This document shows, in pieces, positions 15,940-25,496 of a stretch of 41,287 nt of DNA (within the stretch, counting starts at the first letter, position 1; each line of letters starts with the position of its first letter). Position numbers and translations under genes: made by a program. The stretch is from Planctomycetota bacterium. GTDB lineage: Bacteria; Planctomycetota; PLA2; JAEUHO01. The stretch is taken from positions 1-41,287 of the forward strand of contig JAJDEN010000011.1 in NCBI GenBank assembly GCA_029259775.1, given 5' to 3'. The notes below the pieces were generated by a model. That model did not search any database, was not told the origin of the DNA, and was given only the letters and a program-made list of their open reading frames with translations.

Positions 15940-17715
15940 GTGATGCGGCCGAGCCTCTTCTGGAAGATCTTCGGCTCCTCGCTCGCGCTCATCGTGATCA
16001 CGGCGGTGGTCGCCGGCTGGACCGCCGAGCGACGCATCGTACACGATGTCGAACGCGAGACGCGTGCCAACCTGCGAACGCGCGTCGATCTCGTCACGGC
16101 CGTCGTGCGCGGGCGACTGCCCGCGGCCTACGACGAGGGCTTCCAGAGAGAGGTACGCGACCTGGGCGCGCGCACCGCGACCCGCATCACCCTGATCCGA
16201 GCCGACGGATTCGTCCTCGCCGACTCGTCCAAGGACCCGCGGTCCATGGACGACCACAGCCGGCGCCCGGAAGTACTCGCCAGTCGCAAGGCGCCATTCG
16301 GCGCCTCCACGCGCGACAGCGATACGCTCGGCATGCGCATGGTCTACGTCGCCTACGCCCTGCGCGCGGAGGATGAGACGGTCCGCGCGTACGTGCGCGG
16401 CGCCCTGCCCCTGGGGCGGCTCGAGGAACGCCTCTCCGCCCTGCGAGGCATGATCCTGGGCGGCATCGGCTTCGCCCTGCTGCTCGGCCTGATCGGTGCC
16501 CTGCTCATCGCGCGACGGCTGGCACGCCCCCTGCGCGCGATGACCGAGGTCGTGACGGCCATCGCAGGCGGCGACTTGCAGCGACGCGTCGAAGCGAACT
16601 CGGCCGACGAAGTCGGCGATCTCGGACGGCACTTCAACGACATGGCAGACCGCCTGGAGCACGAGGTCGCGACCATCCAACGCGACCGGCAGGACCTGCG
16701 CGCGATCCTGGGCGGCATGGCCGAAGGCGTGGTCGCCGTGGATGCGAACGACCACACCGTGCTCGTCAACGACGCCGCGTACGGCATGCTGCAGGTCGAA
16801 CGCGTCCCCCTGGAAGGCAAGCCGCTGCACGAGACCCTGCGGCTGCCGCTCGTGACGGAGACGCTCCAGCGGGCGAAGGACGCGGGCACGACGCACACCG
16901 CCGTGATGCGCATCGCACGCAGCGGATCGGAGCGCGCCCTGCGCCTGCACGTCTCGCCGATCCTGGGCAAAGACGGCGACTATCGGGGCGCCGTGCTCGT
17001 GGTCGCCGACATCACGGAGCGCGAGCAGATCGAGGCCATGCGGCGCGACTTCATCGCCAACGCTTCGCACGAACTGAAAACGCCCATCGCCTCCATCGGC
17101 GGCCTGGCCGAGACGATCCTCGAAGACGGGGACATGGACGTCGACACTCGCACGGGCTTCCTGGAGCGGATCATGCGCCAAGTCGGCAGATTGCGCGACC
17201 TCGTCGAGGACATGTTGGCGCTGTCGCGGCTCGAGTCGGAAGCGGCTCCGGTGGCCGAGCGCAAGACGGACTTCCGCACGTCACTTGGCGAGGTCATCGA
17301 GGACGCGCGCCCGCTCGCGGCGGAGCACGGCGTGACCATCCAGAGCGACCTGCCCGAGGAAGAGGTCTGGGTACGGGCCGAGCGGGAGTCGCTGCACCGC
17401 ATCGCGAACAATCTGCTCGACAACGCCATCAAGTACAGCGGGCGCGGCGGCCGGGTGATCGTCCTCCTGCGCCCGGACGCGGGCGAGGTCGTCCTCGAGG
17501 TGCAGGATGACGGTCCCGGCATCCCGCGCGACAAGCACGACCGGATCTTCGAGCGCTTCTTCCGCGTGGACGAACACCGCTCGCGTCGCCTGGGCGGCAC
17601 GGGCCTGGGGCTGGCGATCGTGAAGCACCTCGTCCAGACGCACGAGGGGCGCATCGAACTCGAGAGCGCCGTGGGCGCGGGAAGCACCTTCCGCGTCGTC
17701 TTTCCCGCGCCCTGA
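15940..17715 (+). CDS. phoR: PhoR-type sensor histidine kinase
   Basis: A 591-aa membrane kinase; GTG at 15940 is followed directly by an ATG at 15943, and either may be used. Transmembrane helices lie at about 9-28 and 168-190, with an extracytoplasmic domain of about 140 residues between them, then HAMP (about 190-240), PAS (about 250-350), HisKA with the phosphorylated His in ASHELKTP at residue 377, and HATPase_c with NNLLDNAIKYS, DDGPGIP and GTGLGLAI boxes. Many PhoR proteins have only a very short periplasmic loop; the larger domain here is like that of Gram-positive and planctomycete homologues. It should phosphorylate PhoB when phosphate is low, with input from PstSCAB and PhoU. Confidence 0.92.
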   Translation: MMRPSLFWKIFGSSLALIVITAVVAGWTAERRIVHDVERETRANLRTRVDLVTAVVRGRLPAAYDEGFQREVRDLGARTATRITLIRADGFVLADSSKDPRSMDDHSRRPEVLASRKAPFGASTRDSDTLGMRMVYVAYALRAEDETVRAYVRGALPLGRLEERLSALRGMILGGIGFALLLGLIGALLIARRLARPLRAMTEVVTAIAGGDLQRRVEANSADEVGDLGRHFNDMADRLEHEVATIQRDRQDLRAILGGMAEGVVAVDANDHTVLVNDAAYGMLQVERVPLEGKPLHETLRLPLVTETLQRAKDAGTTHTAVMRIARSGSERALRLHVSPILGKDGDYRGAVLVVADITEREQIEAMRRDFIANASHELKTPIASIGGLAETILEDGDMDVDTRTGFLERIMRQVGRLRDLVEDMLALSRLESEAAPVAERKTDFRTSLGEVIEDARPLAAEHGVTIQSDLPEEEVWVRAERESLHRIANNLLDNAIKYSGRGGRVIVLLRPDAGEVVLEVQDDGPGIPRDKHDRIFERFFRVDEHRSRRLGGTGLGLAIVKHLVQTHEGRIELESAVGAGSTFRVVFPAP

Positions 17716-17730
17716 GGGTCGCCGTTAATA

Positions 17731-17757
17731 TTTACCTGACCTTCATTCACGGATCAC
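17731..17757 (+). promoter_or_regulatory. PHO box upstream of phoU
   Basis: Three five-base units, TTTAC at 17731, TTCAT at 17742 and ATCAC at 17753, are spaced exactly 11 bases apart, the periodicity of PhoB direct repeats. They lie 60-100 bases upstream of phoU, in the gap after phoR. Matching arrays precede pstS and the porin gene. Confidence 0.65.
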
Positions 17758-17859
17758 GGCGGGTACACCCGCCGCACCTACGCTCTGCTGGCCACCGCAC
17801 GCGGTGGCCCGTGCCCCGTGAAGTTCACCGAGCAACTCGTCCGCTGGCCGCCCGACCCC

Positions 17860-18525
17860 ATGCCGATCCACCTGCACCGTGATCTCGACAACCTCGCCAA
17901 GGAGATCCTCTCCATCGGTGCGCTCGTCGAGGAAGCCACCAACCACGCCATCGAGGCCCTCGTGCACCGGCGCCCCGAGCTGGCCGAACGGGTGGTGCAA
18001 GGCGACGACCTGATCGATCGCCGCGAGGTCGACGTCGAGATCGACTGCCTCAAGATGCTCGCGCTCCACCAGCCCGTTGCGGCCGACCTGCGCTACATCG
18101 TCGCCATCTTGAAGGTGAATGCCGAGCTCGAGCGCATGGGCGACCTGGCGGTGAACATCGCCGAACGAGCGCTCTACCTGGCCGCCAAGGAGCCCCTCGG
18201 GGTGTCGCTCGAGTTCGAGAGGATGGGCGAGTTGGTACGCCGCATGGTGAGCGACTGCCTCGATGCGCTGGTACGACGCGACGTCGACGTCGCGCGGCGC
18301 GTGATGGCCGACGACGATCACGTCGACGCCATCAACCGCGACATGTTCGGCGTGCTGCAGGCGGCGATGGAGAAGAACCCGGCCTGCATCAAGCGGGCTG
18401 TGCATCTGCTCTCGGCGTCACGTCACCTCGAGCGCATCGCGGACCTCGCCACGAACATCGCCGAGGACGTCGTGTTCATGGTCGATGGCACTGTGGTTCG
18501 GCACCAGCCCGAGAGCTACACGTAG
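17860..18525 (+). CDS. phoU: PhoU phosphate-signalling regulator
   Basis: A 221-aa all-helical protein with two PhoU repeats: HRDLDNLAKEILSIGALVEE at the start and the core motif ADLRYIVAILKVNAELERMGDLAVNIAERA in the first repeat, mirrored by HLERIADLATNIAEDVVF in the second. The start at 17860 fits the usual length; an upstream GTG at 17818 would add 14 residues without similarity to the family. PhoU transmits the state of the Pst transporter to PhoR and represses the Pho response when phosphate is plentiful. It follows phoBR but has its own predicted PHO box, so it may also be induced separately. Confidence 0.9.
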   Translation: MPIHLHRDLDNLAKEILSIGALVEEATNHAIEALVHRRPELAERVVQGDDLIDRREVDVEIDCLKMLALHQPVAADLRYIVAILKVNAELERMGDLAVNIAERALYLAAKEPLGVSLEFERMGELVRRMVSDCLDALVRRDVDVARRVMADDDHVDAINRDMFGVLQAAMEKNPACIKRAVHLLSASRHLERIADLATNIAEDVVFMVDGTVVRHQPESYT

Positions 18526-18734
18526 CAGGCTGCGCTCGGCGATCCTCTCGCTGCGCCGGGCCCCGACACGGAACCCGGTCCTCAGCATGCACAGAGCACG
18601 CCTGCGGCCGGAACCGCTCGTCGAGACTCCGGCTCGCTTCGGTCTCCCCGAGCTCGCCACGAGGTGCGCCGAAACTGAGCGGCTCGCTCCGCTCGCTCAG
18701 GGACCGCGTCTCTCGCACCGCACTCACGCCATCG

Positions 18735-18770
18735 CCCTCACGGGCGCGCGCACGCGCAGAGCCGTGAGGG
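18735..18770. terminator. Hairpin between convergent phoU and the repeat lipoprotein gene
   Basis: CCCTCACGG (18735-18743) pairs perfectly with CCGTGAGGG (18762-18770) across an 18-base GC-rich loop. It lies between two convergent genes and could terminate both. No U-tract follows on either strand, so intrinsic termination may be weak. The rest of the 270-base gap holds no gene I can support. Confidence 0.5.
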
Positions 18771-18795
18771 GGGGAAGCGAGAAGGGTGGAGAGCC

Positions 18796-19926
18796 CTACA
18801 TCCCACCGGCGGCCCGTGCGTAATCCTCGAGCGTCGAGCGCTCTGCGCCCATCAGGGTCCGGCCGCCCGGGCCGCGCCCGATGAGCGTCACGCGCTTGGC
18901 GGGCTCGCCCTTAGCTTTGAAGGTCGCGAACGCCTCGCTGCCTGCGCGGAAGACCCACAGGCGACCGTCGTCGGCGATGACGACGAACCCCGAGGCCGCG
19001 TAGCGCCAAGAGTCCGCGAAGTCCTGCATGACGGCCTTGTCGGAGCCGAGCAGCGTGCGCCCCTCGGGGCCCTCGGCGATCAGGGTCACGCGCTTGGCGG
19101 GCTCGCCCTTGGTATTGAAGGTCTTGTGGTCTCCGCTGCCGCGCTTGAACACCCAGAGGCGGCCCTCTTCGGCGGCGTGCACGGCGTAGCCGGGCAGGCC
19201 AAAGCGCATGCTCACTGCATACGCGCGCATGACGCCCTGGTCGGCACCCAGCAGCGTCAATCCGTCGGGACCTTCGCCGATGAGCGTCACGCGCTTGGCG
19301 GACTCGCCCTTCATCGAGAACATCCGGTGGTTCTCGCTGCCCGTCTTGAACACCCAGAGGCGGCCGTCCTTGCCTACGACGCTGTAGCCGTCCGCACGGT
19401 AGCGAAGCGAGTTCGCGTAGTCGGTGAGCGCGTCCGTGTCGGAGCCCATGAGCGTGCGACCGTCGGGCCCGGTACCGATCTGCGTCACGCGCTTGGCCGG
19501 TTCGCCCTTCGTGAGAAAGGACGTGAGGCCCTCGCTGCCGCTGCGGAACACCCAGAGGCGGCCGCCCTCGGCTTCGTAGACGTTGAAGCCGTGCAGGGCG
19601 TGGGCGCGCGAGGGCATCCGGGTCTCGCCACGGGGCGCCACGACCCGCGGCGCGGGCTGGCCCACGCGCTGGGGCGCAGGCCTGGCGGCACGCGCGGGCC
19701 TGACGGCCGGTGCAGGCATGGCGGCCGGTGCAGACTCGCCGCCGCGCTGCGCGACCCGCCTGGGCTGCGCTCGGGACGCAGGCTGCGAGGCGACGGCCCG
19801 GGGCGCGGCCTGTGGGGACTTGACGACGACCGCCTTGGAGCGCGGGGCGCCGGCGCAGGCGCAGGCGACGAGCGTGCACGCCAGGGTGAGAATGGTGATG
19901 GTGCGAATCGTTGCGGACGGGTTCAT
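18796..19926 (-). CDS. Lipoprotein with four ~66-aa WVF/KGEPAKRVT repeats, downstream of pstB
   Basis: A 376-aa exported protein; the ATG at 19926 follows a GAGGAGG Shine-Dalgarno. An N-terminal signal helix ends in a lipobox-like LVAC (Cys about 22), then comes a linker of about 85 residues rich in Pro, Ala and Arg. The rest is four tandem repeats of about 66 residues, each with GRLWVF.xGS, then F..KGE(P/S)AKRVT.I..GP.G.TL.G.D, then a helix such as ALTDYANSLRY. I do not recognise the repeat. The gene lies 44 bases after pstB on the same strand, so it is probably the last gene of the pst operon and may be made during phosphate starvation. Function unknown; a periplasmic or outer-membrane role is likely. 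Confidence 0.85.
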   Translation of the reverse strand: MNPSATIRTITILTLACTLVACACAGAPRSKAVVVKSPQAAPRAVASQPASRAQPRRVAQRGGESAPAAMPAPAVRPARAARPAPQRVGQPAPRVVAPRGETRMPSRAHALHGFNVYEAEGGRLWVFRSGSEGLTSFLTKGEPAKRVTQIGTGPDGRTLMGSDTDALTDYANSLRYRADGYSVVGKDGRLWVFKTGSENHRMFSMKGESAKRVTLIGEGPDGLTLLGADQGVMRAYAVSMRFGLPGYAVHAAEEGRLWVFKRGSGDHKTFNTKGEPAKRVTLIAEGPEGRTLLGSDKAVMQDFADSWRYAASGFVVIADDGRLWVFRAGSEAFATFKAKGEPAKRVTLIGRGPGGRTLMGAERSTLEDYARAAGGM

Positions 19927-19970
19927 CCCGGTCCTCCTCGTTGGGGTGTGAGTGCAGATGGAAGACCCGG

Positions 19971-20927
19971 CTAGCCGAAGCGGCCGGTGACGTAGTCCTC
20001 CGTCTCCTTCAGATGCGGGTTCAAGAACAGATCCTGTGTCGGGCCGTACTCGACCATGCGCCCCAGGTACATGAACGCGACGTAGTCGCTGGCGCGCTGC
20101 GCCTGCTGCATGTTGTGGGTCACGATCAGGATCGTGTAGTGGCCCTTGAGCTCCTGGATCAGGTCCTCGATGCGGCCCGTCGCAATCGGATCGAGTGCGG
20201 AACAGGGCTCGTCCAGGAGCAGCACCTCGGGCTCGCCGGCGATCGCGCGTCCGATGCACAGACGCTGCTGCTGCCCGCCCGACAGGCGCAGCGCGTTGTC
20301 CTCGAGGCGGTCCTTGACCTCTTCCCAGAGACCTGCGCCGCGTAGACTCTTCTCGACGACCTCGTCGAGGATGCGCTTGTCGCGCAGGCCGTCGATGCGC
20401 AGCGGGTAGACGACGTTCTCGTAGATGCTCATCGGGAACGGGTTGGGCTTCTGGAAGACCATGCCGATGCGCTTGCGCAACTCGATGACGTCGACGCCCG
20501 GCCCGTAGATGTCGTCGCCGCTCAGGCGCATGTCGCCCTTCGTCGTGACGGTGGGAATGAGGTCGTTCATGCGATTGACGCACCGCAAGAGCGTCGACTT
20601 GCCACAGCCCGAAGGGCCGATAAGCGCGGTGACCTGCCCGGCAGGTACGCCCATGCTGTTCGAGTGGAGCGCTTGGGCCGTGCCGTACCACAGGTTGAAC
20701 TGCTCGATCTCGATGACGCAGTCCTTGCCCGCCATGGTCGCGTGCACCTCGGTGTCGAACGCCACGCCACGGGATACTGCCTCGAACACGCCGCCCATGC
20801 GCGCACCGTGTTGGCCCGCGGGCAGATCGGCCAACGGCCGTTCCTCGCTCCTTGCGGCGGCCGGCCTCGGCTCGGGCGATGCCACGAGTTCGCTCTCAAC
20901 CGGAGCCTGAGTGCTGTCGTCTTGCAT
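19971..20927 (-). CDS. pstB: PstB phosphate ABC transporter ATPase
   Basis: The ATPase of the high-affinity phosphate importer. Motifs are complete: Walker [11 protein letters not shown]-loop [10 protein letters not shown], signature [14 protein letters not shown], Walker [14 protein letters not shown] and H-loop THNMQQAQR. With the ATG at 20927 (good GAGGA signal) the protein has 318 residues, about 60 more than E. coli PstB, because of a Pro/Glu/Ala-rich N-terminal extension. An alternative ATG at 20735, also behind a GAGGTG, would give a standard 254-aa protein; which is used cannot be decided here. It follows pstA closely and also feeds the phosphate signal to PhoU-PhoR. Confidence 0.95.
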   Translation of the reverse strand: MQDDSTQAPVESELVASPEPRPAAARSEERPLADLPAGQHGARMGGVFEAVSRGVAFDTEVHATMAGKDCVIEIEQFNLWYGTAQALHSNSMGVPAGQVTALIGPSGCGKSTLLRCVNRMNDLIPTVTTKGDMRLSGDDIYGPGVDVIELRKRIGMVFQKPNPFPMSIYENVVYPLRIDGLRDKRILDEVVEKSLRGAGLWEEVKDRLEDNALRLSGGQQQRLCIGRAIAGEPEVLLLDEPCSALDPIATGRIEDLIQELKGHYTILIVTHNMQQAQRASDYVAFMYLGRMVEYGPTQDLFLNPHLKETEDYVTGRFG

Positions 20928-20944
20928 ATCGCCATCCTCGATCA

Positions 20945-22678
20945 CTAGCCCCCCTCGAGGTAGGCGCGCCGCAGGCGCGCGCGGATCAAGATCGCAACCA
21001 AGTTGAGGAGGAGCACGATCCCGATCAGGAGGAGGGTAGTTGTGAACACCAGAGGCTCCGCCGCCTTCGCGTTGTTGCTCTGGAAACCCACGTCATAGAT
21101 GTGGAACCCAAGGTGCATGAAGCCCCGCGTCGGATGGAAGAACGGGAACGCCGCATCCACCGGCAGGTCGGGCGCCATCTTGGCCGCGCCCACGAGCATG
21201 ATCGGCGCCACTTCGCCTGCGCCGCGCGCAATCGCCAGGATCATGCCCGTCATCACGCCCGGCATGGCGCGCGGAAGCACGATGCGACGGATCGTCTGCC
21301 ACTTGCTCGCGCCGCAGGCGTAACTACCTTCGCGCATCGAGTTCGGCACGGCCGAGAGCGCCTCCTCCGTGGCCACGATCACGACTGGCAGTGTCAAGAG
21401 GGCCAGCGTGAGGGAGGCCCAGATGATCGCGCCCTTGCCGAAGGTGGGATTGGGCAAGCTCTCCTGGAAGAAGACCTGATCGATGCTCCCGCCGATCGCG
21501 TAGCAGAAGAACCCCAGTCCAAAGATGCCGAACACGATGCTCGGCACGCCGGCAAGGTTGTTGACCGCGATTCGTACCAGGCTCACGAGCGTGCCCTGCT
21601 TGGCGTACTCGCGCAGGTAGAGCGCGCCGAGGACGCCGAAGGGCACGACGAGCAACGTCATGAACATGGTCAGCACGATCGTGCCCAGGATCGCGGGCCA
21701 GACGCCGCCCTCGAGATTGGCTTCGCGCGGCGCGGCGGTCAGGAACTCCCACCAGCGGGCGATGTAGATGCCGATCTTCTGCGTGAAGCCCAGGCGGTTG
21801 GCCGCGTAGGCGCGGGTGATGTCGACCAGCCGCACCTGTTCCTCGACGCCGTCGGACGTCCGCATCGCCAGACTGTACATGCCCGCCTCTGCGCGCATCT
21901 TCTCGATCACGGCGCGCAAGCGCGTGCGCTCGGCCCCCTGGGACGCCTCGAAGGCCGCGAACGTCTCGAGCGCATTGGCGTGCTGCGGCGAGTCCTTGCC
22001 GTGCTCGAGCTCGACGCTCTTGGCGCGCAACCGCTGCTCCTCGAACAACGCATCGAGGCCGCCGACTTCGTCCTCCTCGAGCTGCGCCGCTTCCTCCCAC
22101 AACTCGGTGGCGTCGTCGTGGTGCTTCTCAAAGAGCGCCCACGCGGCTGCGGGATCCGTCGCAGCCTTCTCGTCCCCGATGAGGAACGCAACAGGTTCGC
22201 CGTAGAAGCGGCCCCACTCGGAGCGCTCGATCGTGACGGCCCACTCGGGAAACGTCTCTGACTTGATGTGGAAGTCGCTGACCTCGGTGAAGCCCTCCCG
22301 GCGGGTCGGACTGCGGTTGCCCGTGCGCCAGAGGTAGCGGGTGCTGCGCCCACGGTTGCCGCTCACGAGCTTGCGGGCCGCCTCGCGATCGCCCTCGCGC
22401 AGCGACTCGAAGACATGCCTCTCAGGCTTGTACTCCTCGGTACGCGTGAGCTCCCCCATTAGGGAGCGGCCGTCCACGAGTTGGATGCTCTTGAGCTCCT
22501 GCGGCCAGAAGGTCTTGCTGCCGCGCACAAGGACGATCCCGAGGAGCCCCAGGATCATGGCGATGCTCACGACGAGGGCGGCGCCTGTGAGCCAGACCAT
22601 CGACTCGCCACGGGCGAAGAGCGAGGACTTCCTCTTCGTCAGGCGGCGCTTCATCTTGGTGCCGGTCGTGTCGGCCAT
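20945..22678 (-). CDS. pstA: PstA phosphate ABC transporter permease with large periplasmic insert
   Basis: A 577-aa permease. One N-terminal membrane helix ([24 protein letters not shown]) is followed by a periplasmic segment of about 260 residues, acidic and partly coiled-coil-like ([24 protein letters not shown] in shorter pieces), and then the permease domain from about residue 320 with five further helices and the EAA loop [19 protein letters not shown]. PstA of many proteobacteria also has an N-terminal insert, but E. coli PstA has only 296 residues. The ATG at 22678 has an AGGTGGAG signal and lies nine bases after the pstC stop. It forms the membrane channel with PstC. Confidence 0.93.
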   Translation of the reverse strand: MADTTGTKMKRRLTKRKSSLFARGESMVWLTGAALVVSIAMILGLLGIVLVRGSKTFWPQELKSIQLVDGRSLMGELTRTEEYKPERHVFESLREGDREAARKLVSGNRGRSTRYLWRTGNRSPTRREGFTEVSDFHIKSETFPEWAVTIERSEWGRFYGEPVAFLIGDEKAATDPAAAWALFEKHHDDATELWEEAAQLEEDEVGGLDALFEEQRLRAKSVELEHGKDSPQHANALETFAAFEASQGAERTRLRAVIEKMRAEAGMYSLAMRTSDGVEEQVRLVDITRAYAANRLGFTQKIGIYIARWWEFLTAAPREANLEGGVWPAILGTIVLTMFMTLLVVPFGVLGALYLREYAKQGTLVSLVRIAVNNLAGVPSIVFGIFGLGFFCYAIGGSIDQVFFQESLPNPTFGKGAIIWASLTLALLTLPVVIVATEEALSAVPNSMREGSYACGASKWQTIRRIVLPRAMPGVMTGMILAIARGAGEVAPIMLVGAAKMAPDLPVDAAFPFFHPTRGFMHLGFHIYDVGFQSNNAKAAEPLVFTTTLLLIGIVLLLNLVAILIRARLRRAYLEGG

Positions 22679-22687
22679 GGGCTCCAC

Positions 22688-25339
22688 CTAGAGATCCGCG
22701 AACCGCTTGCGGTAGTGCCGCCGCACCAGCTCGGCGAACGTGTTGATGACGAAGGTCATCGCGAAGAGCACGAAGCCCAGGAGGAACAGCACGCGGTAGT
22801 GCGTGCTGCCCCTGACTGCCTCGGGGAGCTCGGTGGCGATGTTCGCCGAGAGCGTGCGGAAACCGTTGAACGCACTCCACTCCATGATGGGCGTGTTGCC
22901 CGCCGCCATCAGCACGATCATCGTCTCGCCGACGGCGCGCCCCAGGCCGACCATGATCGCGGAGAAGAGCCCGCTCATCGCGGCGGGCATCACGATGCGG
23001 ATGCCCGTCTGCCACGGCGTCGCACCGCAACCCAGCGATCCCTCGCGCAACTGCTGGGGCACACTGCTCAGCGCGTCCTCGGAGAGCGTGTAGATGATCG
23101 GCACGATCGCGAAGCCCATGACGAAGCCGACGATCATGGCGTTGCGCTTCTGGTACTGGCCGACTATCGACTCGCGCGGATCCAGGCCTCCACCGAGGAG
23201 CACACCCAGCCCCCACGCGAACAGCACGCCGCCGACGATCACGATCGCGAAGCGCGCGACATCGGCGGCGGCGCACTGCGCGCGGCTCCACGACGTGGAG
23301 ACCTTCCGCAGCCAGGGCCCGAACAAGCGTCCGGTCACGAGTGCGACAACGACGAGGCATAGCGGGATGAGGAGGAAGGTCCAGCCGCCCGCGCTCGAAC
23401 CCTCGCCGCGGTTCAGCCATCCCTCGACGTCGCCGGCGAAGCACAGGCTCTCCACGCCGGGCGCCATGAGGCGTGCGAGCAGGATCGCCACGGGCAGGGT
23501 CACGCAGATGCTGGCGAAGCGCGGCATGCCCTGCCAGCGGATCGCCAGGCCCGTGGGCAGGAACTGCCACAGGCGTGCTCCGAGCATCACGGTCAGTGGC
23601 AGCGCGAGGAACGCGCAGAGGACCGTGATGAGTGCGCTATCGACGAATGGCGCGAGCACGATCGCCGCGAGGAAGCCAAGTACGACGCTCGGCAGGCTCG
23701 CCATCATCTCGATGACGGACTTGAGAGGCGAACGCCAGCGCGGCGTGAGGAACTCGCTCGTGTACAGGGCGGCGAGCAATGCGATCGGCACTGCGATGAT
23801 CATCGAGAAGAGCGTTGCCTTGAGCGTGCCGAAGACGAGCGGCATCAGCCCCAACTTCGGCTCGAAGTCGTCGGAGCCGCCCTCCGCCTGCCACGTGTGC
23901 TCGGGCTTCGCCTGGCCCTCGTACCACACAGGCGTGAAGAGCGACACCAGGGTCGCCTCGGGATGGCCGGCGTCCATACGCCAGCGTTGCATCCAACCGC
24001 CGTACCACGCGACGACGCCGTCTACCTTCGGCGCCAGCGCAAGACCGTCGATGGCGAGCTTCTGGTCTCCCTTCACGTCCACGAGGAGTTGCTCCGTCGT
24101 GACGTGCCAGACCTGGATCGAGCCGTCTTCGAACCCGATCGTCATCTGCCGCAGGCGCGGTGAGGTCGCGTAGGCGCTGACCCGGACGCCAATGCCGTCG
24201 CGGGATCCGAGCACGTGACCCTTGGCCATCTGGATTCCGTCGCGCGCATATGCGCCCCGCGGGCGAGTCGGGAACCAGGCGGCCAGCGCACCCCGGTCGT
24301 CCGCGACGATCAGCGTGGTCTTGCCGACCAGGAAGAACGCATGGTCCAACGTACGGCCCTCGGTGACCAGCTCGACCTGCTCAACGGACTCGAGCGTTCC
24401 GCCCGTCGCCAGCACCTCCTCACGCACATCGAAGCGCTCGGCATGGCCGTCCGCCCAGATGAGGAAGGCCATGGTGGCCTGGCCCCCGAGGCGCAGGAAC
24501 GCGGGCGGGCCACGTCGTGCGTCCCCGTCGAACTGAACAGGCTTGTCGAAGGGGTCCTCGACCCATGCGTCCACCATCGTGTTGAAACGGCGGAAGTACT
24601 GGCGGACGGCCAGCTTGCCGTCTGCCGTGAGAAAGGCGAGCGCGCGGCCGCTGGAGGGCAGCGCGTAGTCGATGAGCCGGATCGCCGCCTGAGCGATCTG
24701 CTCCGGCTCGCTGACCTCGACCTGGAGGCGCACGAAGCGCCACTGTTTCTCAGGCGTCAGTGAGACGATGCCGTTCTCGTGCCGGAGGGCGCCGCCGACG
24801 CGCAACGCGCGCGCCTCCTCTGAAACGGCGTCGCGCTCGAGGTAGACGCTGGTGAAGCGGATGCTCGCAGAGCGCACGCTGCCGTCCGCGAAGCCGAAGA
24901 CGCAGCCGGGCACCTCGGGGGCACCGGGCTCGGGTACCGGCGGCTCGTCCGGCGACCACGACCAGCAGGTCGGCCGCTTGCCGTCGAAGAGGTCGCGGTC
25001 GTCGAGCAGAGCGCCATCGGTGAGTCGGCGGACGCGCAGGCGGCCGTCGGCGCGCAACGTCCAGCCCATCGACTGCTTTTCGTCGACGCCGGCCTGGATG
25101 ACGGCGACCTGGGTCTCGCCAGCGGAGGCCTTCGGCTGCACGGCGGACAGCGGCTCGACCTCGGCACTGGTGAACAGCGGGATGACGACCCACAGCAGGA
25201 ACACGAAGATGAGCGAGACTGCGATGATCGTGCCGATGCCGCCGGCGGTAATGGCCGTACGCGCGATCCTCTCGGAGGTCTTCACGCTGCGCGGCGTCGT
25301 GCGAGCGCGCGAGAGACCCGTGAACGTCCTGTCAGCCAT
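22688..25339 (-). CDS. pstC: PstC phosphate ABC transporter permease with ~400-aa propeller-like periplasmic domain
   Basis: An 883-aa permease, against 319 in E. coli. A first helix (GTIIAVSLIFVFLLWVVIPLF, about 36-56) is followed by about 410 periplasmic residues built of repeated four-strand blocks such as WTLRADGRLRVRRLTDG, CVFGFADGSVRSASIR and MTIGFEDGSIQVWHVTTE, which resemble WD40/beta-propeller blades. The permease domain begins at about 480 (FGTLKATLFSMIIAVPIALLAALY) and carries the EAA loop LREGSLGCGATPWQTGIRI near residue 780. A further insert of about 100 residues with extra membrane helices splits the permease domain. Long PstC forms occur in other Gram-negatives; what the propeller-like part binds is unknown. 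Confidence 0.92.
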   Translation of the reverse strand: MADRTFTGLSRARTTPRSVKTSERIARTAITAGGIGTIIAVSLIFVFLLWVVIPLFTSAEVEPLSAVQPKASAGETQVAVIQAGVDEKQSMGWTLRADGRLRVRRLTDGALLDDRDLFDGKRPTCWSWSPDEPPVPEPGAPEVPGCVFGFADGSVRSASIRFTSVYLERDAVSEEARALRVGGALRHENGIVSLTPEKQWRFVRLQVEVSEPEQIAQAAIRLIDYALPSSGRALAFLTADGKLAVRQYFRRFNTMVDAWVEDPFDKPVQFDGDARRGPPAFLRLGGQATMAFLIWADGHAERFDVREEVLATGGTLESVEQVELVTEGRTLDHAFFLVGKTTLIVADDRGALAAWFPTRPRGAYARDGIQMAKGHVLGSRDGIGVRVSAYATSPRLRQMTIGFEDGSIQVWHVTTEQLLVDVKGDQKLAIDGLALAPKVDGVVAWYGGWMQRWRMDAGHPEATLVSLFTPVWYEGQAKPEHTWQAEGGSDDFEPKLGLMPLVFGTLKATLFSMIIAVPIALLAALYTSEFLTPRWRSPLKSVIEMMASLPSVVLGFLAAIVLAPFVDSALITVLCAFLALPLTVMLGARLWQFLPTGLAIRWQGMPRFASICVTLPVAILLARLMAPGVESLCFAGDVEGWLNRGEGSSAGGWTFLLIPLCLVVVALVTGRLFGPWLRKVSTSWSRAQCAAADVARFAIVIVGGVLFAWGLGVLLGGGLDPRESIVGQYQKRNAMIVGFVMGFAIVPIIYTLSEDALSSVPQQLREGSLGCGATPWQTGIRIVMPAAMSGLFSAIMVGLGRAVGETMIVLMAAGNTPIMEWSAFNGFRTLSANIATELPEAVRGSTHYRVLFLLGFVLFAMTFVINTFAELVRRHYRKRFADL

Positions 25340-25409
25340 GCCTGTCAGCCACCCTGATCGTCGGAAGTCAACCGGAGGGAAGGGTCACGTGCGTAGCAGG
25401 AAAGAAGGA

Positions 25410-25437
25410 GGTGCCGGCGGCCGGAGCCGCCGGCACC
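25410..25437 (-). terminator. Attenuator-type terminator between pstS and pstC
   Basis: GGTGCCGGCGGC and GCCGCCGGCACC form a perfect 12-bp stem with a four-base loop; on the minus strand it is followed by a pyrimidine-rich TCCTTCTTTCC. It lies in the 157-base gap between pstS and pstC. Such hairpins usually allow much more PstS than permease to be made from one promoter. Confidence 0.75.
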
Positions 25438-25496
25438 GCGGAAAGGCAATCCACGGAGTGACCGGTTACCGCGAAGTGCAATGCGAACCTGCCCAG

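Noticed and set aside
20852..22261. A 469-codon plus-strand open frame
   Set aside because: Antisense to pstA and pstB, which have complete motifs; its composition is that of a shadow frame.
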